Shown here piece by piece: positions 17,734 through 26,875 of a stretch of 64,000 nt of DNA (positions are counted from its first letter, which is position 1; every line of letters begins with the position of its first letter). The notes beneath the pieces are model-generated. The model was given only the letters and a program-made list of their open reading frames with translations. It had not been told where the DNA came from and did no database searches. The DNA lies in contig NZ_CP083954.1 in NCBI RefSeq assembly GCF_006442975.2, forward strand, positions 3,541,501-3,605,500, given 5' to 3'. Made by a program: the position numbers and the translations under genes. The DNA is from Mesorhizobium sp. B2-1-1 (lineage in GTDB: Bacteria > Pseudomonadota > Alphaproteobacteria > Rhizobiales > Rhizobiaceae).

Positions 17734-18465
17734 ATGACCTATTGCGTCGGCCTCAAGATCGATCGCGGGCTCGTGTTCATGTCGGACACGCGCACCAATG
17801 CCGGCATGGACTCGATCTCCACCTTCAAGAAGATGCATGTCTGGGAAGATCCCGGTGAGCGCGTCATCGTGCTGATGTCGGCCGGCAATCTGGCGACGAC
17901 GCAAGCCGTGATCAGCGTGCTCGACGAGCGCACCAAGGCGGTTGGCGACCGGCACGCGGCAGTGCTCGAAACGCCGTCCATGTACCAGACGGTGCGGCTG
18001 GTCGGCGAAACCGTCAAGGACGTCATCGCCCATTCCTCGCCCGCCGGCGACAAGGCCGATTCCTACTTCAACGCCTCCTTCATCCTGGGCGGCCAGATAA
18101 AGGGCAGCGCACCGCGCCTGTTCATGATCTATCCCGAGGGCAATTTCATCGAATCGACCGATGACACGCCCTTTTTCCAGATCGGCGAGACCAAATACGG
18201 CAAGCCGATCATCATTCGCGCTTATGACCGGTCGATGAGTCTCGCGGAGACCGTGAAGCTGCTTCTGGTATCGTTCGATTCCACGCTGAAGTCGAACCTG
18301 TCGGTCGGGCTGCCGCTGGATCTGCTTTTCCTGGAAAAGGATGCCTTCCAGGTCGGGTTGAAGAAACGGATCGGTCATGACGACCCGTACTACCGCACGA
18401 TCTCCGAGGGATGGTCGAGCGCCTTGAAGACGGCGTTTGCCAGTCTGCCGGATTTTCCGGGATAA
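17734..18465 (+). CDS. Anbu (ancestral beta subunit) proteasome-like peptidase
   Basis: A 243-residue Ntn-hydrolase of the Anbu family, related to HslV and 20S proteasome beta subunits. After Met removal the N-terminus is Thr2 in TYCVGLKIDRGLVFMSDTRTN, which supplies the nucleophile. SAGNLATTQAVI and the C-terminal VGLPLDLLFLEKDAF are typical. Published Anbu structures are helical oligomers rather than closed rings, and the substrate is not established. It closes the four-gene set; a 133-base spacer separates it from the transglutaminase. No ATPase partner is encoded next to it. Confidence 0.93.
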   Translation: MTYCVGLKIDRGLVFMSDTRTNAGMDSISTFKKMHVWEDPGERVIVLMSAGNLATTQAVISVLDERTKAVGDRHAAVLETPSMYQTVRLVGETVKDVIAHSSPAGDKADSYFNASFILGGQIKGSAPRLFMIYPEGNFIESTDDTPFFQIGETKYGKPIIIRAYDRSMSLAETVKLLLVSFDSTLKSNLSVGLPLDLLFLEKDAFQVGLKKRIGHDDPYYRTISEGWSSALKTAFASLPDFPG

Positions 18466-18563
18466 GGACGCGCCGGATTTCTCCGGTGGTTGCAAATGTT
18501 TAACAGTCGTTTTTGAAAACCGGGCGAAGGGCGCCGGTGAAGCGATCATGTCGGGAGGACAGG

Positions 18564-19973
18564 ATGAACAGTGACGATTTCCGGCAATGGTCGCGGCGGG
18601 CCGCCGACTGGGGCGCCGACTATCGTGAAACGCTGCGCCAGCGCCCGGTGCGGCCGCGGGTCGAGCCCGGCGACATATTCAGGAGCATAGAAGCGTCGCC
18701 GCCCGAAGACGCGGAGCCGATGGACAGGATCTTCGCCGATTTCGAGGAGAAGATCCTGCCGGGCATGACGCATTGGCAGCATCCCCGCTTCTTCGCCTAT
18801 TTTCCGGCGAACGCGGCACCAGTTTCTGTGGTGGCTGAGTATCTGGTCTCTGCGATGGCCGCGCAGTGCATGCTGTGGCAGACGTCGCCGGCGGCGACGG
18901 AGCTCGAAACGAGGATTGTCGATTGGATGCGCCAGGCGCTCGGCCTGCCGGAAGGTTTTTCCGGCGTCATCCAGGATTCTGCCTCCTCGGCGACGCTGGC
19001 GGCGGTGCTGACGATGCGCGAACGCGCGCTCGACTGGCAAGGCAACAAAAGGGGCCTGACGGGGCAGGCGCGGTTGCGCATCTATTCGTCGGATCAGGTG
19101 CATACTTCGATCGACCGGGCGATCTGGGTGGCCGGCATCGGTGAGGACAATCTCGTGCGCATTCCGGTCGCCGGCCGCTTTCGCGCCATGGACATAGCGG
19201 CCCTCGAGGCGGCGATCGTCGCCGACAAGAAGGCAGGCTTGCTGCCCGCGGGTATCATCGCCTGCGTCGGTGGCACCAGCACCGGTGGCACTGACGATAT
19301 CGCCAGCGTCGCCGCGATCGCCAAACGCCACGGGGTCTATCTTCACGTGGATGCCGCCTGGGCGGGATCGGCGATGATCTGCCCGGAATACCGGCATTTC
19401 TGGGCCGGTGTGGAGCAGGCGGATTCTATCGTCTTCAACCCGCATAAATGGCTGGGCGCGCAGTTCGACTGCTCGATCCAGTTCCTGCGCGACCCCGAAA
19501 GCCATGTCAGGACGCTCGCCATCAAGCCGGATTATCTGAAGACGCACGGTCATGACGGCATCATCAACTATTCCGAATGGTCGGTGCCGCTCGGCCGCCG
19601 CTTCCGCGCGCTGAAACTGTGGTTCCTGCTGCGTGCCTATGGACTGGAAGGCCTGCGCACGATGATCCGCAACCACGTCGCCTGGAGCGAAGGCCTGGCA
19701 GCGCGCCTGGCCGACGAGCCGGATTTCGAGATCGTCACTGAGCCGATGCTGTCGCTGTTTTCGTTCCGGCACAAGGCGGAGGGAGCCGATGCCGACGAGC
19801 ACAATCTCCGGCTTGTCAATGCGATCAATGATGACGGACGCATCTACCTGACACAGACCAGGGTGAACGGGCGCGTCGCCATCCGCTTCCAGGTCGGCCA
19901 GTTCGAGGCGACCGCGGCGGATGTCGATTCGGCTTTTGCCGCCATCACCGAAATCGCGCGCGGACTAACCTGA
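18564..19973 (+). CDS. PLP-dependent aromatic-L-amino-acid decarboxylase family protein
   Basis: A 469-residue group II decarboxylase. HWQHPRFFAYFPANAAP, HVDAAWAGSAM (substrate and PLP contacts) and FNPHKWLGAQFDCS, whose lysine binds PLP, are present, and the length matches AADC/tyrosine decarboxylases. The substrate could be tryptophan, phenylalanine, tyrosine or DOPA; the sequence does not decide. GGAGGACAGG precedes the ATG at 18564. It follows the Anbu gene by 98 bases and may be a separate unit. Confidence 0.9.
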   Translation: MNSDDFRQWSRRAADWGADYRETLRQRPVRPRVEPGDIFRSIEASPPEDAEPMDRIFADFEEKILPGMTHWQHPRFFAYFPANAAPVSVVAEYLVSAMAAQCMLWQTSPAATELETRIVDWMRQALGLPEGFSGVIQDSASSATLAAVLTMRERALDWQGNKRGLTGQARLRIYSSDQVHTSIDRAIWVAGIGEDNLVRIPVAGRFRAMDIAALEAAIVADKKAGLLPAGIIACVGGTSTGGTDDIASVAAIAKRHGVYLHVDAAWAGSAMICPEYRHFWAGVEQADSIVFNPHKWLGAQFDCSIQFLRDPESHVRTLAIKPDYLKTHGHDGIINYSEWSVPLGRRFRALKLWFLLRAYGLEGLRTMIRNHVAWSEGLAARLADEPDFEIVTEPMLSLFSFRHKAEGADADEHNLRLVNAINDDGRIYLTQTRVNGRVAIRFQVGQFEATAADVDSAFAAITEIARGLT

Positions 19974-20043
19974 ACCGGCTGAGTCGGGACTGCGACCAAG
20001 TTTGCCTTTGCTATCATGTGGTTTCCATTAGCCGGCTTACGCC

Positions 20044-20088
20044 TTTTCATTGCTTTCGTTTTCGTCTATGATCAAGAAAAACGAAAGC
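20044..20088 (+). promoter_or_regulatory. glpR promoter with long inverted-repeat operator
   Basis: GCTTTCGTTTT at 20052-20062 is repeated in perfect inversion as AAAACGAAAGC at 20078-20088, 15 bases apart. TTTTCA (20044-20049) and TATGAT (20067-20072) with a 17-base spacer form a promoter that overlaps the palindrome. Since it lies just before a DeoR-type gene, autorepression is likely. Confidence 0.65.
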
Positions 20089-20101
20089 AGAAGGTCTTCA
20101 G

Positions 20102-20869
20102 ATGTATCTGTCGCCGCGCCATGCCGAAATCGTCCAAATGGCCAAGGATCATGGCCGCGTCCTGGTCGACGATCTGGCCACCCACTTCAACGTCACGCCG
20201 CAGACCATCCGCAAGGACCTCAACGATCTTTGCGACCAGCGGTTGCTGTCGCGCATCCATGGCGGCGCCTTGTTTCCTTCCGGCATCGAGAACATGGAAT
20301 ACGAAGCCAGGCGCAAGATCGCCGCCGAGGAGAAGGAGGCGATCGGCAGCGCGGCCGCCAGGCTGATCCCGGACAACGCCTCGTTGTTCATCAACATCGG
20401 CACCACGACGGAGTCGGTCAGCAAGGCGCTGCTGGATCACAGCGGGCTCATGGTCATCACCAATAACATCAACGTTGCTAATAGGATGCGCATCTATCCT
20501 TCGATCGAGGTGGTGATCGCGGGCGGGGTGGTTCGCGGCTCGGATGGCGGCGTCGTCGGCGAGGCGGCGGTGGATTTCATCAGGCAGTTCAAAGTCGACT
20601 ACGCCGTCATCGGCGCCTCGGCAATCGACCATGACGGCGCCTTGCTCGATTTCGATTTCCGCGAGGTCAAGGTCGCGCAAGCCATTATCGCCAATGCCAG
20701 GCACGTCATCCTGGTGTCCGACCGGACCAAATTCGAGCGCACGGCGCCGGTTCGCATCGGCCATCTGTCGCAGGTCAACACCTTCATCACCGACCGCTGC
20801 GATATCCCCTCGGTGCGCAAGATCTGCCAGGAGGCCGAGGTTCAACTGATCGAAACCTCGCTCGATTGA
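20102..20869 (+). CDS. glpR: DeoR-family repressor of glycerol metabolism
   Basis: A 255-residue DeoR-type regulator. The N-terminal helix-turn-helix is VLVDDLATHFNVTPQTIRKDLNDLCDQRLLSRIHGGA, and the C-terminal effector domain contains INIGTTTESVSKAL and VIGASAIDHDGALLDFD. In GlpR proteins glycerol-3-phosphate releases DNA. Placement directly before glpD and the glycerol transporter genes supports the GlpR call. An 11-bp inverted repeat in its own promoter and a related motif before glpD are candidate operators. Confidence 0.9.
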   Translation: MYLSPRHAEIVQMAKDHGRVLVDDLATHFNVTPQTIRKDLNDLCDQRLLSRIHGGALFPSGIENMEYEARRKIAAEEKEAIGSAAARLIPDNASLFINIGTTTESVSKALLDHSGLMVITNNINVANRMRIYPSIEVVIAGGVVRGSDGGVVGEAAVDFIRQFKVDYAVIGASAIDHDGALLDFDFREVKVAQAIIANARHVILVSDRTKFERTAPVRIGHLSQVNTFITDRCDIPSVRKICQEAEVQLIETSLD

Positions 20870-20900
20870 GGACGTTGCAGCGCTTTCACGAGCTTGTGAT

Positions 20901-20936
20901 ATTTCGTTTGACATTCGTTATGAGTTCGAAATAATT
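20901..20936 (+). promoter_or_regulatory. glpD promoter with GlpR-type half sites
   Basis: TTGACA (20908-20913) and ATAATT (20931-20936) are spaced by 17 bases. ATTTCG at 20901-20906 and CGAAAT at 20927-20932 flank it in inversion, and TTTCGTTT matches the arm found before glpR. Repression of the glp operon by GlpR at this site is inferred. Confidence 0.6.
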
Positions 20937-20993
20937 CCGCCACGGTTTCGCAAAAGAGCCAAATGGTGCAATGCGAAATCGCTGGAGGAATTG

Positions 20994-22520
20994 GTGGACG
21001 CATCTTCGATCCGTGACATTTTCGTCATAGGCGGTGGCATCAATGGCTGCGGCATTGCCCGTGATGCCGCCGGCCGCGGGTTTTCGGTATTTCTGGCCGA
21101 GATGGACGATCTCGCCAGCGGAACCTCCTCAGGCTCGACCAAGCTGATCCATGGTGGCCTGCGTTATCTCGAATTCTACGAATTCCGCCTGGTGCGCGAA
21201 GCGCTGATGGAACGGGAGGTACTGTGGAAGAACGCGCCGCACATCATCTGGCCGATGCGCTTCGTGCTGCCCTATGCCAAGGGCCTGCGTCCGGCCTGGC
21301 TGATCAGGCTCGGCCTTTTCCTTTACGATCATATTGGCGGGCGCAAATTGCTGCCGGCGACCAGAACCCTGGACATGGCCACCGACCCTGCCGGCAAGCC
21401 ATTGAAACCATTGTTCAAGAAGGCCTTCGAATATTCCGACGGCTGGGTCAACGATGCGCGGCTGGTGACGCTGAACGCGCGTGACGCCGCCGACCGGGGC
21501 GCGACCATCCGCACCCGCACCAAGGTGGTCGGGGCGCGCCGCGAAGGCGGGCTGTGGACGATCAGGATCGAAAATCTGCGGACCGGCGAGACCGAAGAGG
21601 TCAAGGCGCGGCTGCTGGTCAATGCCGCCGGCCCCTGGGTCGATCATGTGCTTTCCGGCGTCGTCGGCCTCAACGATGTGCACAATGTTCGCCTCGTGCA
21701 GGGCAGTCACATCGTCATCGCGAAGAAATTCGACGACCCACGCGCCTATTTCTTCCAAAACAAGGATGGCCGCATCATCTTCGCCATTCCTTACGAGGAC
21801 GAGTTCACGCTGATCGGCACCACCGACCAGGACTACCCCGGCGATCCGCACGACGTGAAGATCAGCGACACCGAGATCGACTATCTCTGCGCGGCGGCAA
21901 GCGAGTATTTCGCCCAACCCGTCAAGCGGTCGGATATCGTCTGGACCTATTCGGCCGTGCGTCCGCTCTATGACGATGGCGCTTCCAAGGCGCAGGAGGC
22001 GACACGCGACTATGTGCTGAAGGCCGATGGCGGCGAGGGCACAGCCCCGATCGTCAACACGTTCGGCGGCAAGATCACCACTTATCGCCGGCTGTCGGAA
22101 TCTATGCTGGAGAAGATCGAAGGCTTTCTCGGCAGGCGCGGCAAGCCGTGGACGGCAAATGCGCCGCTGCCGGGCGGCGATTTCGCGGCGACCGGTTTTG
22201 ATGCGCAAGTGGCGAGGCTGAAGAGCGCCTATCCCTTTCTCGACCAGCGTTTGGCACGTCGGCTCACGCGGCTCTACGGCACGCGCGCGCAGATGTTGCT
22301 TGGCCTTGCCAAATCGAATGCCGATCTCGGCCGCAATTTCGGCGCCGACCTTTACGAGGCCGAGGTGCGCTACCTCGTCGAGAACGAATGGGCCGTCACA
22401 TCGCAAGATGTGCTGTGGCGCCGGACCAAGCGCGGCCTGCATTTCAGCCGCGAGCAGACGGCGGCGTTGGATGAATTCATGCGCGGCATAAGCCGCCGCC
22501 ACGTCGCGGCCGCGGAATGA
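20994..22520 (+). CDS. glpD: Glycerol-3-phosphate dehydrogenase, FAD-dependent
   Basis: A 508-residue membrane-associated flavoenzyme that oxidises glycerol-3-phosphate to dihydroxyacetone phosphate and passes electrons to quinone. The FAD-binding motif IFVIGGGINGCGIARDAAG is at residues 8-26, followed by SGTSSGSTKLIHGGLRYLE. The GTG at 20994 is preferred because GGAGG ends 5 bases before it; a TTG at 20991 would be too close. First gene of the glpD-glpK block. Confidence 0.96.
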   Translation: MDASSIRDIFVIGGGINGCGIARDAAGRGFSVFLAEMDDLASGTSSGSTKLIHGGLRYLEFYEFRLVREALMEREVLWKNAPHIIWPMRFVLPYAKGLRPAWLIRLGLFLYDHIGGRKLLPATRTLDMATDPAGKPLKPLFKKAFEYSDGWVNDARLVTLNARDAADRGATIRTRTKVVGARREGGLWTIRIENLRTGETEEVKARLLVNAAGPWVDHVLSGVVGLNDVHNVRLVQGSHIVIAKKFDDPRAYFFQNKDGRIIFAIPYEDEFTLIGTTDQDYPGDPHDVKISDTEIDYLCAAASEYFAQPVKRSDIVWTYSAVRPLYDDGASKAQEATRDYVLKADGGEGTAPIVNTFGGKITTYRRLSESMLEKIEGFLGRRGKPWTANAPLPGGDFAATGFDAQVARLKSAYPFLDQRLARRLTRLYGTRAQMLLGLAKSNADLGRNFGADLYEAEVRYLVENEWAVTSQDVLWRRTKRGLHFSREQTAALDEFMRGISRRHVAAAE

Positions 22521-22556
22521 AGGGCTGCTGATGCACACGGCCTGGGAGGAGGCATC

Positions 22557-23636
22557 ATGCTGGAACTGAGGAACGTCACCAAGACGGTCGGCGCGGTGGA
22601 GCATATCCGCGACGTGTCGCTGACGCTCCAGCATGGCTCGCTGAACGTGCTGCTCGGGCCGACGCTGTCCGGCAAGACCAGCCTGATGCGGCTGATGGCC
22701 GGCCTCGACGCGCCGACTTCCGGCTCGGTCTGGTTCGACGGCAAGGACGTCACCGGACAGCCAGTTCAAAAGCGCAAGATCGCCATGGTCTACCAGCAGT
22801 TCATCAACTACCCCGCGATGAGCGTCTACGAAAACATCGCTTCGCCATTGCGGGTAGCGGGCGTCGAGAAGGCCAGGATCGACAGTCAGGTGCGGGAAGC
22901 CGCTGCCCTGCTCAAGCTGACGCCCTATTTGGACCGCACGCCGCTCAGCCTGTCCGGTGGCCAGCAACAGCGCACCGCACTGGCGCGCGCCATCGTCAAG
23001 AATGCAAGCCTGGTGCTGCTCGATGAGCCGCTCGCCAATCTCGACTACAAGCTGCGCGAGGAATTGCGCGCAGAACTGCCGAGGATCTTCGCCGCCGCCG
23101 GTACCATCTTCGTCTATGCCACGACCGAACCGCACGAGGCGCTGCTGCTCGGTGGCAATACGGCGACGCTGTCGCAAGGCCGCATCACCCAGTTCGGCCC
23201 GACCATCGAGGTGTTCCGCAAACCGGTCGACCTGGTGACGGCCAGGACCTTCGCCGATCCGCCGCTCAACACGATCGTGCTGGCCAAGAACGGGCCCGAT
23301 TTCCTCCTGGAGGGCGGCGTCAAGCTGCCGGTGCCGGCTGAACTTGTCGGCATCGCCGACGGCAATTACACGATCGGCTTCCAGCCGCACCATCTGTCGC
23401 TCGAGCGGCCGGATGCGAGTGCCGTGCCGGTGCGGGCAAAGGTCACCATCACCGAGATCACCGGCTCGGAAAGTTTCATCCATCTTGATTTCGCCGACGC
23501 GCGCTGGGTGATGCTGACCCATGGCATCCGCGATTTCGAGACCGACGAAGTGGTCGAAGTGTTCATCGACCCGCGTCACATCATGGTTTTCGACCAACAC
23601 GGCGTCGCCGTGGCCGCGGCAAAGCTGGCGGCCTGA
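22557..23636 (+). CDS. glpS: Glycerol ABC transporter ATP-binding protein GlpS
   Basis: A 359-residue ATPase of the MalK/UgpC type. Walker A is GPTLSGKTS, the signature LSGGQ is at residues 132-136, and Walker B is LVLLDEP. The switch histidine is replaced by Thr190, since the H-loop reads YATTEP where MalK has YVTHDQ. It pairs with GlpT, the next gene. The C-terminal third is a regulatory OB domain. The name follows the rhizobial glpSTPQUV operon, whose gene order is the same. Confidence 0.92.
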   Translation: MLELRNVTKTVGAVEHIRDVSLTLQHGSLNVLLGPTLSGKTSLMRLMAGLDAPTSGSVWFDGKDVTGQPVQKRKIAMVYQQFINYPAMSVYENIASPLRVAGVEKARIDSQVREAAALLKLTPYLDRTPLSLSGGQQQRTALARAIVKNASLVLLDEPLANLDYKLREELRAELPRIFAAAGTIFVYATTEPHEALLLGGNTATLSQGRITQFGPTIEVFRKPVDLVTARTFADPPLNTIVLAKNGPDFLLEGGVKLPVPAELVGIADGNYTIGFQPHHLSLERPDASAVPVRAKVTITEITGSESFIHLDFADARWVMLTHGIRDFETDEVVEVFIDPRHIMVFDQHGVAVAAAKLAA

Positions 23637-23646
23637 GGAGAAAACG

Positions 23647-24714
<1,068 letters not shown>

Positions 24715-25581
24715 ATGGAAAAGCCCTGGAACAACAAGGCCTGGTTCCTCGTGCTGCCGATGCTCGTGCTGGTGGCGTTCTCGGCCGTTATCCCGCTGAT
24801 GACCGTCGTCAACTACTCGGTACAGGACACGTTCGGCAATAACGTCTTCTTCTGGGCGGGGACCGAATGGTTCGAAGAGTTGCTGCATTCCGATCGCTTC
24901 TGGGAAGCCATGGTGCGCAACCTGATCTTCTCCTTCATCATCCTGGCGATCGAAGTGCCGCTCGGCATCTTCATTGCCCTCAACATGCCCAAAAAGGGCT
25001 GGGGCGTGCCGGTCTGCCTGGTGCTGATGGCGCTGCCGCTCTTGATCCCGTGGAATGTCGTCGGCACGATCTGGCAGGTGTTCGGCCGCAACGATATCGG
25101 CCTGCTCGGCTACTACGTCAACGCGCTCGGCATCGACTACAATTACGTGCAGGATCCGTTCGACGCCTGGGTCACCGTCATCATCATGGACGTCTGGCAC
25201 TGGACCAGCCTCGTCGTGCTGCTCTGCTATGCCGGCCTGGTCTCGATCCCCGACGCCTTCTACCAGGCGGCCAAGATCGATGGCGCCTCGCGCTGGGCGG
25301 TGTTCCGCTACATCCAGTTGCCGAAGATGAAGCGCGTGCTTCTGATCGCGGTGCTGCTGCGTTTCATGGACAGTTTCATGATCTACACCGAGCCCTTCGT
25401 CGTCACCGGCGGCGGTCCGGGCAATTCGACGACCTTCCTGTCGATCGACCTCGTCAAGACCGCGCTCGGACAGTTCGACCTCGGTCCGGCGGCGGCGATG
25501 TCGCTGGTCTACTTCCTGATCATCCTGTTGTTGTCGTGGGTGTTCTACACCGTGATGACCAACTACGACGCGGAACGCTGA
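24715..25581 (+). CDS. glpP: Glycerol ABC transporter permease GlpP
   Basis: A 288-residue inner-membrane permease with six hydrophobic segments. The EAA-type coupling loop is in PDAFYQAAKIDGASRWAVFRYIQLP, near residues 177-202. The family is that of MalF/UgpA permeases. The gene starts immediately after the glpT stop codon and is followed one base later by glpQ, so translation is coupled. Confidence 0.93.
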   Translation: MEKPWNNKAWFLVLPMLVLVAFSAVIPLMTVVNYSVQDTFGNNVFFWAGTEWFEELLHSDRFWEAMVRNLIFSFIILAIEVPLGIFIALNMPKKGWGVPVCLVLMALPLLIPWNVVGTIWQVFGRNDIGLLGYYVNALGIDYNYVQDPFDAWVTVIIMDVWHWTSLVVLLCYAGLVSIPDAFYQAAKIDGASRWAVFRYIQLPKMKRVLLIAVLLRFMDSFMIYTEPFVVTGGGPGNSTTFLSIDLVKTALGQFDLGPAAAMSLVYFLIILLLSWVFYTVMTNYDAER

Positions 25582-25582
25582 T

Positions 25583-26503
25583 ATGGCCGGCGCCAACGAA
25601 CGTACCGAGCGCAACCTGGTGAACGGGACCGCCGCTTCGGAAAGACTCGCCAGTTCGCTGTCGCAGAGCGAGCTGGACAGGCGCATGCGCCGCCGTGGCG
25701 AGGAATCGCGCTGGTGGTGGATCGTGCCGACGCTCTACATCATCGTCCTGCTGCTGCCGATCTACTGGCTCATCAATATGAGCTTCAAGACCAATGCGGA
25801 GATCGTCAATTCGCTGACGCTCTATCCGCATGCGCCGACGCTGCGCAACTACACCATCATCTTCACCGATGCGTCGTGGTATTCGGGCTACATCAATTCG
25901 ATCACATATGTGGTGATGAACATGGTGATCTCGGTCGCCGTGGCGCTGCCGGCGGCTTACGCCTTCTCACGCTACCGCTTCCTCGGGGACAAGCATCTGT
26001 TCTTCTGGTTGTTGACCAACCGCATGGCACCGCCGGCGGTGTTCGCGCTGCCGTTCTTCCAGCTTTATTCGGCATTCGGCCTCATCGATACGCATATCGC
26101 GGTGGCGCTGGCGCACTGCCTGTTCAACGTGCCGCTGGCGGTGTGGATCCTTGAGGGCTTCATGTCCGGAGTGCCGAAGGAGATCGACGAAACGGCCTAC
26201 ATAGACGGCTATTCGTTTCCGCGTTTCTTCGTGAAGATATTCATGCCGCTGATCGCCAGCGGCATCGGCGTCGCCTGCTTCTTCTGCTTCATGTTCTCAT
26301 GGGTGGAACTGCTCATCGCCCGCACGCTGACCACCACCGATGCCAAGCCGATCGCCGCTACCATGACCCGCACCGTGTCGGCGTCGGGAATGGACTGGGG
26401 GCTGCTGGCAGCCGCCGGGGTGCTGACGCTGATCCCCGGGGCGCTCGTCATCTGGTTCGTTCGCAACTACATCGCCAAGGGCTTCGCCCTGGGGAGGGTG
26501 TGA
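25583..26503 (+). CDS. glpQ: Glycerol ABC transporter permease GlpQ
   Basis: A 306-residue MalG/UgpE-type permease, partner of GlpP. It has a long charged N-terminal cytoplasmic region (about 45 residues), six hydrophobic segments and a coupling loop, VPKEIDETAYIDGYSFPRFFVKIFMP. The name follows the rhizobial operon and must not be confused with the glycerophosphodiester phosphodiesterase GlpQ. Confidence 0.93.
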   Translation: MAGANERTERNLVNGTAASERLASSLSQSELDRRMRRRGEESRWWWIVPTLYIIVLLLPIYWLINMSFKTNAEIVNSLTLYPHAPTLRNYTIIFTDASWYSGYINSITYVVMNMVISVAVALPAAYAFSRYRFLGDKHLFFWLLTNRMAPPAVFALPFFQLYSAFGLIDTHIAVALAHCLFNVPLAVWILEGFMSGVPKEIDETAYIDGYSFPRFFVKIFMPLIASGIGVACFFCFMFSWVELLIARTLTTTDAKPIAATMTRTVSASGMDWGLLAAAGVLTLIPGALVIWFVRNYIAKGFALGRV

Positions 26504-26505
26504 CC

Positions 26506-26793
26506 ATGAACCTCGACTTCTCCTGGATGGCGTGGACCTGGCCGACGGCCGCCTTCTTCGCCGTCATAGCGCTGCTGCTGGTCGGCATGGGTGTCTGGGA
26601 ATATGCCTCGCCCGGCGGCGATCCGCGCATCGGCGTGCTGCGTTTCAAGACGACGCGCGGCGATCGTCTCTTCGTTTCGCTGCTTGGCAGCGCCTTCATC
26701 CATCTCGCTTGGCTGGGTCTTGTCGGACCCAGCCTGTGGTGGGCTCTCGCTCTCTCCGTGGTCTACGCCATCGGCGTCTTCCGCTACGTATAG
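26506..26793 (+). CDS. glpU: Small membrane protein of the glycerol transporter (DUF2160, GlpU)
   Basis: A 95-residue protein with two or three membrane segments (residues 12-32, 55-72 and 75-92) and a conserved middle, YASPGGDPRIGVLRFKTTRGDR. It belongs to DUF2160, found only beside these importers, and is called GlpU in the rhizobial operon. Its role in transport is not known; an accessory subunit is likely. It starts 2 bases after the glpQ stop. Confidence 0.88.
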   Translation: MNLDFSWMAWTWPTAAFFAVIALLLVGMGVWEYASPGGDPRIGVLRFKTTRGDRLFVSLLGSAFIHLAWLGLVGPSLWWALALSVVYAIGVFRYV

Positions 26794-26807
26794 AGGGGGA
26801 AACTGTT

Positions 26808-26834
26808 GGAGCGGCCGCTTGTTGGCGGCCTCTC
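26808..26834 (+). promoter_or_regulatory. Stem-loop between glpU and glpV
   Basis: GGCCGC (26813-26818) and GCGGCC (26825-26830) pair across TTGTTG, with a further GGAG/CTCC closing the base. No T run follows, so it is more likely a processing or stability element, as often seen before binding-protein genes, than a terminator. Confidence 0.5.
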
Positions 26835-26875
26835 CAGATCGCACTTGAAGTCTTTTCAAACGTGGAGGAAACACA

